Of a stretch of 64,000 nt of DNA, positions 7,739-16,168 are shown piece by piece. A program made the translations under genes and the position numbers. Origin of the DNA: a virus; IMG/VR virus record IMGVR_UViG_3300036772_000557, positions 26,449-90,448 of that record, one strand, 5' to 3'. The notes under the pieces were generated by a model. That model saw only the letters and a list, made by a program, of their open reading frames with translations, was not told where the DNA came from and searched no databases. The number at the start of each line of letters is the position of its first letter. Positions within the stretch are counted from its first letter, which is position 1.

Positions 7739-8430
7739 GGGGCACCAATCGTCGTGACTTGCGCGGTGCCGTCGAGGCTCGGCGAGAGCGGCGCCGCGAG
7801 GACGACGTTGAAGCCGTCGATCCCGAATAATGGATTGCTCGAGGTTAATGTCCCCCCGTATGTAGATCCATCCGACATGTTCACCGTAGCGGTCGAAAGC
7901 ACCGTCCCCGTTGGCGTGTTGTCGGGAACCGTCACGCCTGACGGGTTCAACGTTATTGATGTGGGAGTCGACGTGGTTCCCTGGCCGCCGACGGCAGCAT
8001 AATAGGTATTGCCGCCCGCCACACTTACCGCGAGTGAGACCGATTGCGCAGCGGTACTGCTCGGAGTGAACGTCACGGTGACTCGGCATGTGGCCGCAGG
8101 AGGCGGGGGCGGGGGCGACGGCGGTGGCGTAACAGGGGCTCCCGGAGCGAGCGAGCCGGCGCAGTCGTTCGTCTGGGAAAAATCAGCCGTGTTGCCGCCG
8201 GTGAATGCGATTCCGAAAGAGATCGTCGATGTTCCGTCATTGGTCACATTGATGGTTTGGGAACTCGCGGTGCCGACGCCTATCGTAGGAAAGGTCAGAA
8301 ACGCTGGGCTGAAGGTGACCGTGTTTCCGATCGAGACCGCGACGTTCACCGTGGCTGTCGTCGCGGCAAGGAGCGTGCTGCTCGCCAGCAAGGCGCCCAT
8401 CAAGAACGGCAGAAGGAATCTCTTGTGCAT
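7735..8430 (-). CDS. Secreted choice-of-anchor-D-like protein with Ig-like SDG domain
   Basis: 231 residues from the ATG at 8430, which has GGAG upstream. Residues 1-23 form a signal peptide (MHKRFLLPFLMGALLASSTL). Residues about 30-140 match the ASPM/HYDIN-like 'choice-of-anchor D' beta domain: FPTIGVGTASSQTINVTNDG, then TCRVTVTFTPS, interrupted by a PPPSPPPPPP insert. The C-terminal 80 residues are the SDG Ig-like domain (MSDGSTYGGTL). It is coupled by ATGA to the next secreted protein. Probably a surface or secreted adhesin-like protein. Confidence 0.6.
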   Translation of the reverse strand: MHKRFLLPFLMGALLASSTLLAATTATVNVAVSIGNTVTFSPAFLTFPTIGVGTASSQTINVTNDGTSTISFGIAFTGGNTADFSQTNDCAGSLAPGAPVTPPPSPPPPPPAATCRVTVTFTPSSTAAQSVSLAVSVAGGNTYYAAVGGQGTTSTPTSITLNPSGVTVPDNTPTGTVLSTATVNMSDGSTYGGTLTSSNPLFGIDGFNVVLAAPLSPSLDGTAQVTTIGAP

Positions 8431-8496
8431 AAAAGAGGCTCCTTCCCAAAGGCCCAACACGAACGAAAGAAACGAATTAAACGAATAAAGCCCTCA

Positions 8497-11217
8497 TCAA
8501 GCCGACGGCGGCGCCAAAGCGCTGGTCGGGTTGTATGGTGTGACTGTCGATCCGGTGCTCTGCCAGTAGGCGACGTCAGCCGCGGTGAGATCGCCGACAT
8601 AGCCGGGCACGTTCGGATCGATCGCGGCGGTTGGCTGAATGATTTGATAAAGGCTGGCCCCGGGCCTCGGCGTCGGCAGGGTGCCTGCATATGGGGTCAC
8701 GGTGACCCCCGTGAGGCCTTGCCAATAGGCAAGATTGGCCGGCGTAAGATCCCCGACATAGGTTGGCCCGGTCGGCTGAGTGATGAAATACAGCGCCGTC
8801 GCTGGGCTTATCGTGATCGTTTCGGTGGCCGAGCCGGTTTGCCCGGCCTCCGTCGCGGCGACGGAGAAGGCGGCCCCGGGGTCGACCGTAGCCAGGTTGC
8901 GGCTGAGCACGAGATAGGTGGTGACCCCGAGGGGCAGGCCGGTCGGAGCCGTGTACGGGACGATGTTTGAACCGGTGCCCTGCCACCAGGCGACATCTGC
9001 CGCTGTCAAATCGCCGATATAGGCTGGCGCGCCGGGCTGGGGCTGGGTGATCTTATAGAGCGCCGCCCCCGGCCGCGGCGTCGGCAGGGTGCCGTTAAAA
9101 GGGGTGACCGTCGCGCTGGTGAGCTGCCACCATAGCAGGTTGCGCGGGGACAGCGCGCTAACGTAGGCCGGGCCGATTGGCTGGGTGATGCTGTAGAGGG
9201 CGGTGCCAGGCGGTGTGGTCAGGACCGGGACGGCGCTGCTGGCAGTCAGGTAATTGGTTGACCCGGCGAAAGATACCGACAGCGTCCCGGTAAATGCTGA
9301 CCCGTCGCTCATGCGGACCGAGACCGACGCGATGACTGTCCCGGCCGTCGAATTGGCCGCAATAGACACAGTCGCGGGCGTGAGGAGCACGCTCGGCACC
9401 GGAAGCCTCGCGGGGGGTGGCGGCGTCGTACCACCGCCGCCGGCGCCGGGACCACCGCCGCCGGTAGGCGGAGGCGGCGGCGTCATATAAGGCGGTGGCA
9501 AGGGCAGCGGGGTAGGCGCTGCGGGCACTGTGCCGAGGACCCCCCATAACTGCAATGTGGCCGGACCGCCACCGATGGCGCGAATCGCCGAGACGATGCG
9601 GAACGTCCCGGTGACCATCATGTAATCGAGCTCGACCGTGTCGTAGAGGATGATGTCTTCGGGGCGCATCCACGCGGTCACATCAAACACGGTGCGGTTG
9701 CCGCCCCATGCCGCGATCAGCCGCGTCTGCTCGTTGGCGGCATCGGTCGGCAAGGGGCTGGTGCCAGCGAGGAGCGGGACATCCACCGCCCGGGGCTCGA
9801 GGGCGAGCGCGTTGGGGTTCTCGTAGTGCGGCTCGTAGACCAGGCCCGGCGCCGACCATTTTGCAATGTCGGTTTGCAGCACAGCGTCGTCGAAGGAGCT
9901 CTCGGGTTGCCAGTTGCGCTGCGAGCCCACGCGGAGCCGCCACGCGAGGGGCTGGATCGTATTGAGCGCGATGCTGGCGATCTCGACTTCGGTCAGCTTG
10001 TAGCTAGCCGTGACGGCCGGCGCCGCAATCGCCGCTCCCGTCGCCCGGCCGAGCGGGTTGAACCCCCACCAACACCCGGCCGCGTTCACAAAATCATCGA
10101 TTGCGGCGAGGCGATTGACCGGTGTCGTAGTCGTGACGAGGCTGGCCAGTTGGTTTGCGGTCGCAAGATCGAGCGCGGCCAGAGCCGTCGCGTCGACCAG
10201 GCCGCCCGCGAACTGGACGACCGCCGTGATCAATTGGCCGACCGTGTAGGACGCGGCCACCCCGTCCGCCCGAACATCCTGCCCTTGTGGCGGCGAGCCG
10301 AGCTGGATGCGCTGCGGGACGCCCGCGATCGAGATTGGCGACCATTGCCCAGGCTGGGGCGGCGCGATCACCTCCGTCCACGGCACGCCGCCGACCCTGA
10401 CCTCATTGATCGTGGTGAGACCTTGCGGCAGCGATTGCAGTTCGTAGAGTTGCTGTGTCTCATCGACAATGACTGGCTGCGCCGAAAAGAACGCGCCCCG
10501 CGCCGTCGGCTTGGGCTTGCCTTGCAGCGCGACCGGAAACGTCACATCGTAAAAATTGGTGACCAGCGGGTTGTCGATGTCGAGGCTGGCGTCGGTCGTC
10601 TGGACCGTCGCGACGAGCGTGTCGTGGGTCAGCCCGAGGATGCGTCCGACATAGACCGGGACCATGTCGGCGTCGACATCAGCGACGGGGACCAAAGGGT
10701 TCGGCGGGGTGCCCTCGTAGACCCGGAAGGTTCGACCGATCCAATGGTAGGCCGTCCATATCCAGATCGACTCGTCGATGTGGAACTGGATCGCGCCGCG
10801 GTTCGGCTGCGTGCGGACTGGCTGGCCGTAATCAGTGACGGTGATCGCGGCGCCGAGTTGGATCGGTAATCCGGTGAGGCGCGGGGAATATTCAAAGAGC
10901 GCGCCGCCGAGCGTGCGAGTGACGGTGCCGCGGTTGCAGAGCATAAGGGTGACCAGCGTGCCGCTATCGTCGAGAACATCGAATTCAACCGCGACATATG
11001 GACTGACGCGCGGTGGCGGTGGCGGCGATCGCGGCGCCGCTGGCGGGGGTGCTGGCAGCGACGGTGGGGGCGCCGGCAGCGGAGGCGGTGGCGCCGGCAC
11101 GGGTGGCGGCGCGGTCGGTGGCGCTGGCGTAGGCGCTGGCGTCGGCGTCGACTCGGGTGGTGGTGCGCCCGGCAGTGCTGGCGGCTGGGATGGTGGGGTT
11201 GGTGGGCCAATCGGCAT
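8497..11217 (-). CDS. Tail tip/hub protein with split Ig-like domain and YVGDLTP repeats
   Basis: 906 residues. The proline-rich leader (1-70) begins MPIGPPTPPSQPPALPG. Residues about 75-560 are a phage tail-tip or baseplate hub type (NPLVTNFYDVTFPVALQGKP, YELQSLPQGLTTINEVRVGG, and a MRPEDIILYDTVELDYMMVT segment). A PPPPTGGGG linker follows. Then comes an Ig-like SDG domain that seems interrupted by a pair of 'LYxITQP...YVGDLTP' repeats; a second pair closes the protein. Position after the tape measure and fibre genes fits the hub role. Repeats and Ig domain probably face outward for host contact. Confidence 0.65.
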   Translation of the reverse strand: MPIGPPTPPSQPPALPGAPPPESTPTPAPTPAPPTAPPPVPAPPPPLPAPPPSLPAPPPAAPRSPPPPPRVSPYVAVEFDVLDDSGTLVTLMLCNRGTVTRTLGGALFEYSPRLTGLPIQLGAAITVTDYGQPVRTQPNRGAIQFHIDESIWIWTAYHWIGRTFRVYEGTPPNPLVPVADVDADMVPVYVGRILGLTHDTLVATVQTTDASLDIDNPLVTNFYDVTFPVALQGKPKPTARGAFFSAQPVIVDETQQLYELQSLPQGLTTINEVRVGGVPWTEVIAPPQPGQWSPISIAGVPQRIQLGSPPQGQDVRADGVAASYTVGQLITAVVQFAGGLVDATALAALDLATANQLASLVTTTTPVNRLAAIDDFVNAAGCWWGFNPLGRATGAAIAAPAVTASYKLTEVEIASIALNTIQPLAWRLRVGSQRNWQPESSFDDAVLQTDIAKWSAPGLVYEPHYENPNALALEPRAVDVPLLAGTSPLPTDAANEQTRLIAAWGGNRTVFDVTAWMRPEDIILYDTVELDYMMVTGTFRIVSAIRAIGGGPATLQLWGVLGTVPAAPTPLPLPPPYMTPPPPPTGGGGPGAGGGGTTPPPPARLPVPSVLLTPATVSIAANSTAGTVIASVSVRMSDGSAFTGTLSVSFAGSTNYLTASSAVPVLTTPPGTALYSITQPIGPAYVSALSPRNLLWWQLTSATVTPFNGTLPTPRPGAALYKITQPQPGAPAYIGDLTAADVAWWQGTGSNIVPYTAPTGLPLGVTTYLVLSRNLATVDPGAAFSVAATEAGQTGSATETITISPATALYFITQPTGPTYVGDLTPANLAYWQGLTGVTVTPYAGTLPTPRPGASLYQIIQPTAAIDPNVPGYVGDLTAADVAYWQSTGSTVTPYNPTSALAPPSA
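8500..9206 (-). repeat. Four 'ITQP / YVGDLTP' protein repeats (two A-B pairs)
   Basis: Within the tail hub gene, units of about 42-48 residues follow the pattern LYxITQPxxPxYVGDLTPxNLxWWQ, then a TVTP turn. Units alternate between type A (ending GTLPTPRPGA) and type B (with LTAADVAWWQ or LTAADVAYWQ). One A-B pair lies at about 8925-9206, the other at about 8500-8800; the spacer carries the second half of an Ig-like domain. The same pair occurs in the tape measure gene. Confidence 0.85.
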
Positions 11218-11262
11218 AGATCGGCCTCCGCCACAGCCGTCGCCTTGCCGGGATTTGCTAAA

Positions 11263-11330
11263 TTGCGCAAAAAGCGCAAACTGAAAGAGCGTCGAATTCG
11301 ACGCTGTTTGGGGTGGTACCCCGCGCGGGG
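11263..11330. other. Palindrome-rich intergenic segment
   Basis: Three dyads in 68 bases: TTGCGC/GCGCAA around AAAAA (11263-11279), the perfect 16-base palindrome GCGTCGAATTCGACGC (11289-11304), and CCCCGCGCGGGG (11319-11330). The last follows the stop of the 11352-12899 gene and may help end its transcript, although no T-run follows. The others lie upstream of the tail hub gene and could bind a dimeric protein. Confidence 0.5.
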
Positions 11331-11360
11331 TTTAAATACGTTTAAATACGTTTAAATACG
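11331..11360. repeat. 10-base tandem repeat TTTAAATACG x3
   Basis: Three exact head-to-tail copies of TTTAAATACG, very AT-rich in a GC-rich context. The rightmost copy contains the last codons and stop (TAA) of the 11352-12899 gene; each further copy repeats a TAA in the same sequence setting. The array adjoins the CCCCGCGCGGGG hairpin. Confidence 0.9.
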
Positions 11361-12899
11361 GTCGATCGCGTCAATCACTACAAGCAAATCGGTACCGCCT
11401 CCGCTATCGCCGACGAACCCGGTGTAAGGGTTGGAATAAACCCAAACCGCGGTGCCATCCATGGTGGTGGCGCCTATGCCAGACGTGTTCCAGGCCGGCT
11501 CTGTCAGGCCTGTCACCCCAGTGGTGAAAAGGCCGAACACAGATGAGCGCGCGCTGTCTGTTATCACCGTCCCCCGGTTGACGAAGTGGCTTCCCCCAAT
11601 CGTAGGCTCGGTCCAGCTCGGCGGTCTGGTATAAAACGGCGCGACATAAAAGCTCGTGCCGACATATTCCCAGGTAACTGTATGATCGACGGTCGATGCG
11701 CCGACTGCGCTCGTGTCCCAGATGGGTTCCACGGAGCCCGTATTACCTGTCTTGGTACAAGCAAAGATATGTAAGCGGCTGGCGTCGGTGACAAAGATGG
11801 ACGTGCTCAAGATTCCTTGCCCCCCGCCGTAGACCCGCCAGAGCGGCGGATTGTTCGAGGGAAAATCTAGCGGCGGCCCGGTGTTCCCAGCTGCCGCAAT
11901 GTCGCCGGCCGAATTGAGGTCGATCGTGAAGATCATGTATTGATTGAGATTGAAGAAGAGACCTCCCAGCGCAGGGAATAACCCTGAAAATACGGGGTTA
12001 GGATAGAGTTGCACGGCATCGGCGCCGAGCGGCTTATAGGCGCGATCGGGTGTCACATAACAAATGAATACGGTGCTTTGGTCGCCCTGCGTGGCCACAG
12101 GAAAGGATGGAAGCGAGCTGCCGGCAGTAGATATTTGAGATGCCGGCAGCCCTGGATCGGCGTCAAAGTCACCGGCGTTTTGCAGCGACCATACGGTGAC
12201 GTGCGGGACGAATGCGGAGCTGCTGAATACGGCGGTGACCTGCAGCGTCGTGCCGGCGGCGAGGCCGCTGCAATCGGCCCACCAAGTCTCGAAATTAATT
12301 CCCTGATTGCCGCCGAGATCAGTCGAAAACAGTGACGCGGTGTAGGCGCTGCGCTGGTGCCACGTCAGCCCTTGCGTGTCCGACACACCTGTCACTGTCG
12401 GTGCCGTGGATCCAGCGGGAGGCAAGCCTTCGGTGTAGATAAAACACAGGAGCCGGGTAGGAGTTTTGAAATTGCCGATCCCGAAATCCACTGTATTTAG
12501 GCGGATGGTCAAGGTCGCCGTGGTCAGCGATGATGCGATCGGGCCAGGTGGAGGATCCGTCGATGCGTCCTGACCTGCATCAACCCTGTCCCACCATTTG
12601 ATCCGGTAGGATTTTTGGAGCGGATTGGTGCACAGGCACACGACCACCCAATCGTTATTAGCCCCATCGGCTAATAGGTGAGCGCTCCCACCGGAGTCCC
12701 GCATGCCAAGGCTGGGTAGGCCACCGATGGTTCCGCTATTGGGAAAGATGGTATGGAAGTCGCCGTTGTTCTCTGTGGTCTTGACGACGAGTTCGTAGCC
12801 ATTGCACGTATTCGCCGCTGGTATAACGGTTGTTTTACGCCCTAAATCGGTCGACCGCCACACTACCGCTGTTTCGGGCTTGGTGAGCCTTACTGTCAT
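11352..12899 (-). CDS. Modular tail fibre / receptor-binding protein
   Basis: 515 residues. Residues 1-100 (MTVRLTKPETAVVWRS to NDWVVVCLC) form a 'WIV-cap' module shared with the next gene and with the C-terminus of the 16168 gene. Residues about 115-290 form a beta-sandwich (TVTGVSDTQGLTWHQRSAYT) that recurs in two secreted proteins at 48-53 kb. The rest contains two EPxWDTSxxGAxTxDGTxxW motifs, a short repeat found in many fibres. The start overlaps the stop of its downstream paralogue as ATGA. Probably a side fibre or receptor-binding protein. Confidence 0.6.
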   Translation of the reverse strand: MTVRLTKPETAVVWRSTDLGRKTTVIPAANTCNGYELVVKTTENNGDFHTIFPNSGTIGGLPSLGMRDSGGSAHLLADGANNDWVVVCLCTNPLQKSYRIKWWDRVDAGQDASTDPPPGPIASSLTTATLTIRLNTVDFGIGNFKTPTRLLCFIYTEGLPPAGSTAPTVTGVSDTQGLTWHQRSAYTASLFSTDLGGNQGINFETWWADCSGLAAGTTLQVTAVFSSSAFVPHVTVWSLQNAGDFDADPGLPASQISTAGSSLPSFPVATQGDQSTVFICYVTPDRAYKPLGADAVQLYPNPVFSGLFPALGGLFFNLNQYMIFTIDLNSAGDIAAAGNTGPPLDFPSNNPPLWRVYGGGQGILSTSIFVTDASRLHIFACTKTGNTGSVEPIWDTSAVGASTVDHTVTWEYVGTSFYVAPFYTRPPSWTEPTIGGSHFVNRGTVITDSARSSVFGLFTTGVTGLTEPAWNTSGIGATTMDGTAVWVYSNPYTGFVGDSGGGTDLLVVIDAIDRI

Positions 12900-13186
12900 A
12901 CCCTGGTGTTTCCGCAGAGACAGACCACGATCCAGTCGGTGTGCGCGGCGTCGCTTAACAGGCTGAGGCTACCGCCTCGGTCGATAAAGCTGTAGGACGA
13001 GACACCTTCGATCGTCCCAGACGTCGGGGTCACCGTGTGTGTGTCTCCGTTATTTCGCGGGGTGATGACGTCGAGGGCGTAGCCTTTGTTAGCCGAGGAG
13101 GAACCGGGGATCGACGTGCTTTTGGCGCCGGCGGCGGCCGACCTCCAGACCACGGCGGTTTTTACCTTCGATAGAGCTACCGTCAT
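12896..13186 (-). CDS. Small tail fibre module (paralogue of next gene's N-terminus)
   Basis: 96 residues, essentially one WIV-cap module: MTVALSKVKTAVVWRS, IPGSSSANKGYALDV, NNGDTHTVTPTSGTI, TDWIVVCLC. It is about as long as residues 1-100 of the neighbouring 515-residue protein and clearly related to it, so the pair arose by duplication. ATGA overlaps on both sides couple it to its neighbours. Likely a small tail or fibre component. Confidence 0.65.
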   Translation of the reverse strand: MTVALSKVKTAVVWRSAAAGAKSTSIPGSSSANKGYALDVITPRNNGDTHTVTPTSGTIEGVSSYSFIDRGGSLSLLSDAAHTDWIVVCLCGNTRV

Positions 13187-13716
13187 ACGGATGTGCCGGA
13201 ATTGACGTCCTGCATATCCCAGGTGTCGTCATCAGTGCCGCTGCCGCTGCCCGAGGTGATTGTCGCTGGGCACCATTCGCCGGTCGCCGCGTCGTAAGCC
13301 AGGACCTGCCCGTTGGTCGGCGCCGTATTACACAGCGCCAGCCCCTGTACGAGGGCATGCACGAGAACGCGAGTGCGGCCGCTCCAGTTGATCGGGTTGT
13401 TGCCGTTGCTGGATCCGAGAATGATCATCCGGCTGAGAGTGCCGGCGGCAGCATTGAAGGAGCCGATGACGTATTCGGTATTAGAGCTGTGGTCAGATGC
13501 CCGATAGACTACGGTCGCGCCGTCGCCATAAGAAGCGCTGAACGTCTTCCAGCTGCCAACCGCGCCCGCCAGCATGTAAGGCCCGGTCCCTGTGGAGTAG
13601 CTGTATTCGTAGACGACAGCGGAGTCGGCGAGCGGCGGGATCTTGGCGCCCGGAACCGGCGTGGTCGCCGCCGGCGCAATCGCAGCACTGCCGACGGGAG
13701 GATCGAGAACAGCCAT
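13183..13716 (-). CDS. Tail fibre/tip protein with 'TGTGPYxL' domain
   Basis: 177 residues. Residues about 35-125 are a common phage fibre domain (STGTGPYMLAGAVGSWKTF, EYVIGSFNAAAGTLSRMIIL, INWSGRTRVLV), also present at the N-terminus of the 16168-17100 protein. The tail (GSGSGTDDDTWDMQDVNSG) is flexible. No signal peptide. It is two bases after the repeat protein gene and overlaps the next gene by ATGA. Likely a tail-tip or fibre adaptor. Confidence 0.6.
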   Translation of the reverse strand: MAVLDPPVGSAAIAPAATTPVPGAKIPPLADSAVVYEYSYSTGTGPYMLAGAVGSWKTFSASYGDGATVVYRASDHSSNTEYVIGSFNAAAGTLSRMIILGSSNGNNPINWSGRTRVLVHALVQGLALCNTAPTNGQVLAYDAATGEWCPATITSGSGSGTDDDTWDMQDVNSGTSV

Positions 13717-13718
13717 GG

Positions 13719-14192
13719 TTACTGACTGACGTCCAGAAGCATCAGGGAACCCGGGACGCCGCCAGCGCCCGCGACGCCATCGATCACTGCATACGAATTG
13801 AGCTTGGAAGCAAACTCGCCTTGCGATAGCACGGCATAGCCGTTCAGTTTTGATGCTTTCTCGTCACCACCCAGCACGGCATAACTATTGATCTTAGAAG
13901 CATTTTCGGCTCCGATAGGCTGCATCACGGCATATCCGTTTAGCTTGGAAAGGTACTCTCCCTGCCCCAGCACAGCGTAGCCATTAATCTTCGAGGCACG
14001 CTCATCAATCGCGTTCAGAACGGCGGACCCCATGATCTTCGACGCGCGCTCATCAATCGGCTGCAGGACCGCATAGCTAGTGATCTTCGATGCGCACTCT
14101 GCTGCGCTACAGACGGCTTCTGCCGGATTGCTGTGTATGATGGCGGCGAGCAAGGGCCCGGCCAGCAGTGCGCGACGCAGCCACACTGACAT
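13719..14192 (-). CDS. Secreted protein with 'ASKxxxYAVL' tandem repeats
   Basis: 157 residues. A Sec signal peptide (MSVWLRRALLAGPLLAAIIH, cleavage near AEA) is followed by nearly seven imperfect repeats of 15-17 residues (34-138) with the pattern A-S-K-[IL]-N-[GS]-Y-A-V-L and variable tails such as QPIDER or GQGEY. It ends with a glycine-rich turn. The regular period suggests a short beta-solenoid or fibrous shaft. It sits among tail-tip genes, yet it has an export signal. No known family is recognised. Confidence 0.6.
   Translation of the reverse strand: MSVWLRRALLAGPLLAAIIHSNPAEAVCSAAECASKITSYAVLQPIDERASKIMGSAVLNAIDERASKINGYAVLGQGEYLSKLNGYAVMQPIGAENASKINSYAVLGGDEKASKLNGYAVLSQGEFASKLNSYAVIDGVAGAGGVPGSLMLLDVSQ
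13779..14093 (-). repeat. 6.7 imperfect protein repeats of 15-17 residues
   Basis: Copies begin at residues 34, 50, 66, 81, 98, 113 and 128 of the 13719-14192 protein. The core ASKI(N/T)xYAVL is kept while the spacer varies in length by one or two residues. Codons differ between copies, so the array is old rather than a recent slippage product. Confidence 0.85.
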
Positions 14193-14207
14193 ATCTTGTG
14201 CTCGTGG

Positions 14208-15314
14208 TTACGGCGTGCTCTCGATGCCGAGATTAAAGCCGCTCGCGACATCCGTGATCGCCCACGCAGCCGAGGTGTGCGGGTTTGTCGCCCAGATCTG
14301 ATTAGAGAAATTGGCGAAGGCTCCGACCGTCGGCGTGACCGTACCGGTCACATGATCGGATCCATCCTTGGTTCTTACCAGCCATTCGAAGGTTTGCGGC
14401 CCGGTCGTGCTCGTCTCGACCCGGGCCTCCTGTACGATCGCCAGCAAATTCCATGTTCCGGTCGGCGTGCTTGTGGGCGTCGTCCATTCGCTTAGCTGGC
14501 TCGACGAGGTGCTGCTGACGAAATTCGAATCAGTGATCGCCGTCGGATTGACGTTGCCGACGGTGTTCGGGGTCCAAGATTGTGTGTTCCCCGCTGCCTG
14601 CGGTGACAGGGTCCACAGCGCCATGCCGCGCGTATCGCTGTCGGCGACGATGACCTCTGACCATTGTGTGGCTGTCACCGTGCTGCCTTGGTTATTAAGG
14701 CTAGCTAACTCGACTTGATTGAGTTGGGTCGCCGCATCGGTACAGATGCTAGCGCCAGTGAAGGTTATGACCTGCGTGCCCGCGAGATACAGGTTCACCT
14801 GATCGCCGGCCGTGCACCCGTACACGATCTGCAGATCGATCGATGTGGTTGCCGTCGTAAGGTTGCCCGACGCGGTCGCCAGATCGGTGATGGTCCCGGC
14901 GGCGTTCCTCTTCGATACCTTCAGCTGTCCATTCGTACCCGTCTGCCGAACAACGATACGAGAAACCCCATCCGGGCTCCGGAAAAGGATGCCCTGCTCG
15001 TTGGCCGTCGTGGTGATACCGCCGTTGTTTTCGTTCACCTCTGCGTGAAACCACAGCGACGAGTTCGAAGTGAATGTCGGGGCCTGCATCCGGTTCGCCG
15101 GCGGGTCGGCGACCGTGGTGCTATTCTGTGTGGCGATGGAAGCCCTGGCGTACGAGCTCCGAAACTCGGAGGAAGTCCGCACGCCAATGGCCGCACCTAC
15201 GGCAGTAAAGCTGGTGTCCTCTCCTCCCGCGAAATATACGGTGACCGCGTTTGCGGCCGCTATCGGCAGCGTAAGAGCAGCTACTAGAATAAGGGCCTTC
15301 AACCCGCGCAGCAT
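14208..15314 (-). CDS. Secreted lectin-like (concanavalin-type) protein
   Basis: 368 residues from the ATG at 15314, with AGGAG upstream; the longer frame reads through the upstream gene's end. The signal peptide MLRGLKALILVAALTLPIA ends at ANA. The body is a jelly-roll lectin type: VYFAGGEDTSF, SSLWFHAEVN, QGILFRSPDGVSRIVVRQTG, then WSEVIVADSDTRGMALWTLS. The C-terminal 110 residues form a second beta domain. Concanavalin-like domains bind glycans. Its place between fibre genes suggests a surface adhesin, though the signal peptide suggests export. Confidence 0.6.
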   Translation of the reverse strand: MLRGLKALILVAALTLPIAAANAVTVYFAGGEDTSFTAVGAAIGVRTSSEFRSSYARASIATQNSTTVADPPANRMQAPTFTSNSSLWFHAEVNENNGGITTTANEQGILFRSPDGVSRIVVRQTGTNGQLKVSKRNAAGTITDLATASGNLTTATTSIDLQIVYGCTAGDQVNLYLAGTQVITFTGASICTDAATQLNQVELASLNNQGSTVTATQWSEVIVADSDTRGMALWTLSPQAAGNTQSWTPNTVGNVNPTAITDSNFVSSTSSSQLSEWTTPTSTPTGTWNLLAIVQEARVETSTTGPQTFEWLVRTKDGSDHVTGTVTPTVGAFANFSNQIWATNPHTSAAWAITDVASGFNLGIESTP

Positions 15315-15325
15315 TAGCAAGGCTC

Positions 15326-16168
15326 CTAATATTGATCGTAGAAAACGCCGAAATCCAGCGGGCCGGTCGAACTCGTATTCACGCAAAGCTGGTTGCTCGC
15401 GCCGGTGTTGAGGCCGCGGTAGAAGGCATTCGAGGCCTTGGCGGTCATGTTTGCCGTGGCTTGATGGAGGATGCCGATCTGCGTCAGCCCTCCGCACGTT
15501 CCCGACGTGCCTTTCTCAAGGAAGAAGTTTACGGCCCCGCCCGCCGAGAACTCGAAATCGCAGACGAAAATATTCGTCGATCCAGATGCGGCCAGCACTT
15601 GGGTGTCCGTCGCGCTGGTGATATGCACGAATTTGTAAGACCCGCACACATGAGCCTGTGCGTCGGCGTTGCCCGTGCTGAAATAAGAACGAGTGTTGAG
15701 CTTCGAACTCGACACAGCTCCTGCGAGAATATCGCCGCCTACGGTATAGGCGATGGTCGATCCGGAACCGGCCTCGCCGTGAACAGTCAGGGTGCCGGCG
15801 CTATAGGCGGTCAGGTTGAGCCGCACCTTTTGCAGGCCGCCGGCGGCGATGAGCCATTGGCCGGCGGTCGCGCTCAAGGTGCTGTTGACAAAGGCGAGTG
15901 GCGGGGTCGCCGTGGGATCCGCGTATGAAACGGTGAACCAATGCGTCCCGTCAGAGGTGCCCTGAAAATTATAGGTGAGCCCGCTCGCGCCGCTGCTCGA
16001 CAGGTTGAAGCTGACCGTGCCGGCCCCATTCGTCAGAAGGGCGCATGTGCCGGTGCCGGTCAGGGTGCAGTCTACCGTCGCATCGTTGTTTAACGTCGGG
16101 AGATTGGTCGCGAGCGCCGCTGACGCGCTCAGTAGAAGCATCAGCGCGCCGAAGATCAGATTGCGCAT
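15326..16168 (-). CDS. Secreted tail-cluster protein with discoidin-like domain
   Basis: 280 residues; its ATG at 16168 overlaps the previous stop as TGATG. The signal peptide is MRNLIFGALMLLLSASAALA. Residues about 40-140 match the phage jelly-roll type in which a strand (GTVSFNLSS) is followed by FQGTSDGTHWFTVSY and GLQKVRLNLTAYSAGTLTV. The C-terminal half contains several cysteines and LEKGTSGTCGGLTQIG. The domain normally belongs to virion surface proteins. Together with its signal peptide this makes it an odd hybrid. Confidence 0.6.
   Translation of the reverse strand: MRNLIFGALMLLLSASAALATNLPTLNNDATVDCTLTGTGTCALLTNGAGTVSFNLSSSGASGLTYNFQGTSDGTHWFTVSYADPTATPPLAFVNSTLSATAGQWLIAAGGLQKVRLNLTAYSAGTLTVHGEAGSGSTIAYTVGGDILAGAVSSSKLNTRSYFSTGNADAQAHVCGSYKFVHITSATDTQVLAASGSTNIFVCDFEFSAGGAVNFFLEKGTSGTCGGLTQIGILHQATANMTAKASNAFYRGLNTGASNQLCVNTSSTGPLDFGVFYDQY

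Noticed and set aside
9826-10869. Plus-strand open frame of 347 codons opposite the tail hub
   Set aside because: Arg/Asp-rich shadow without ribosome site; the minus-strand hub is well supported.
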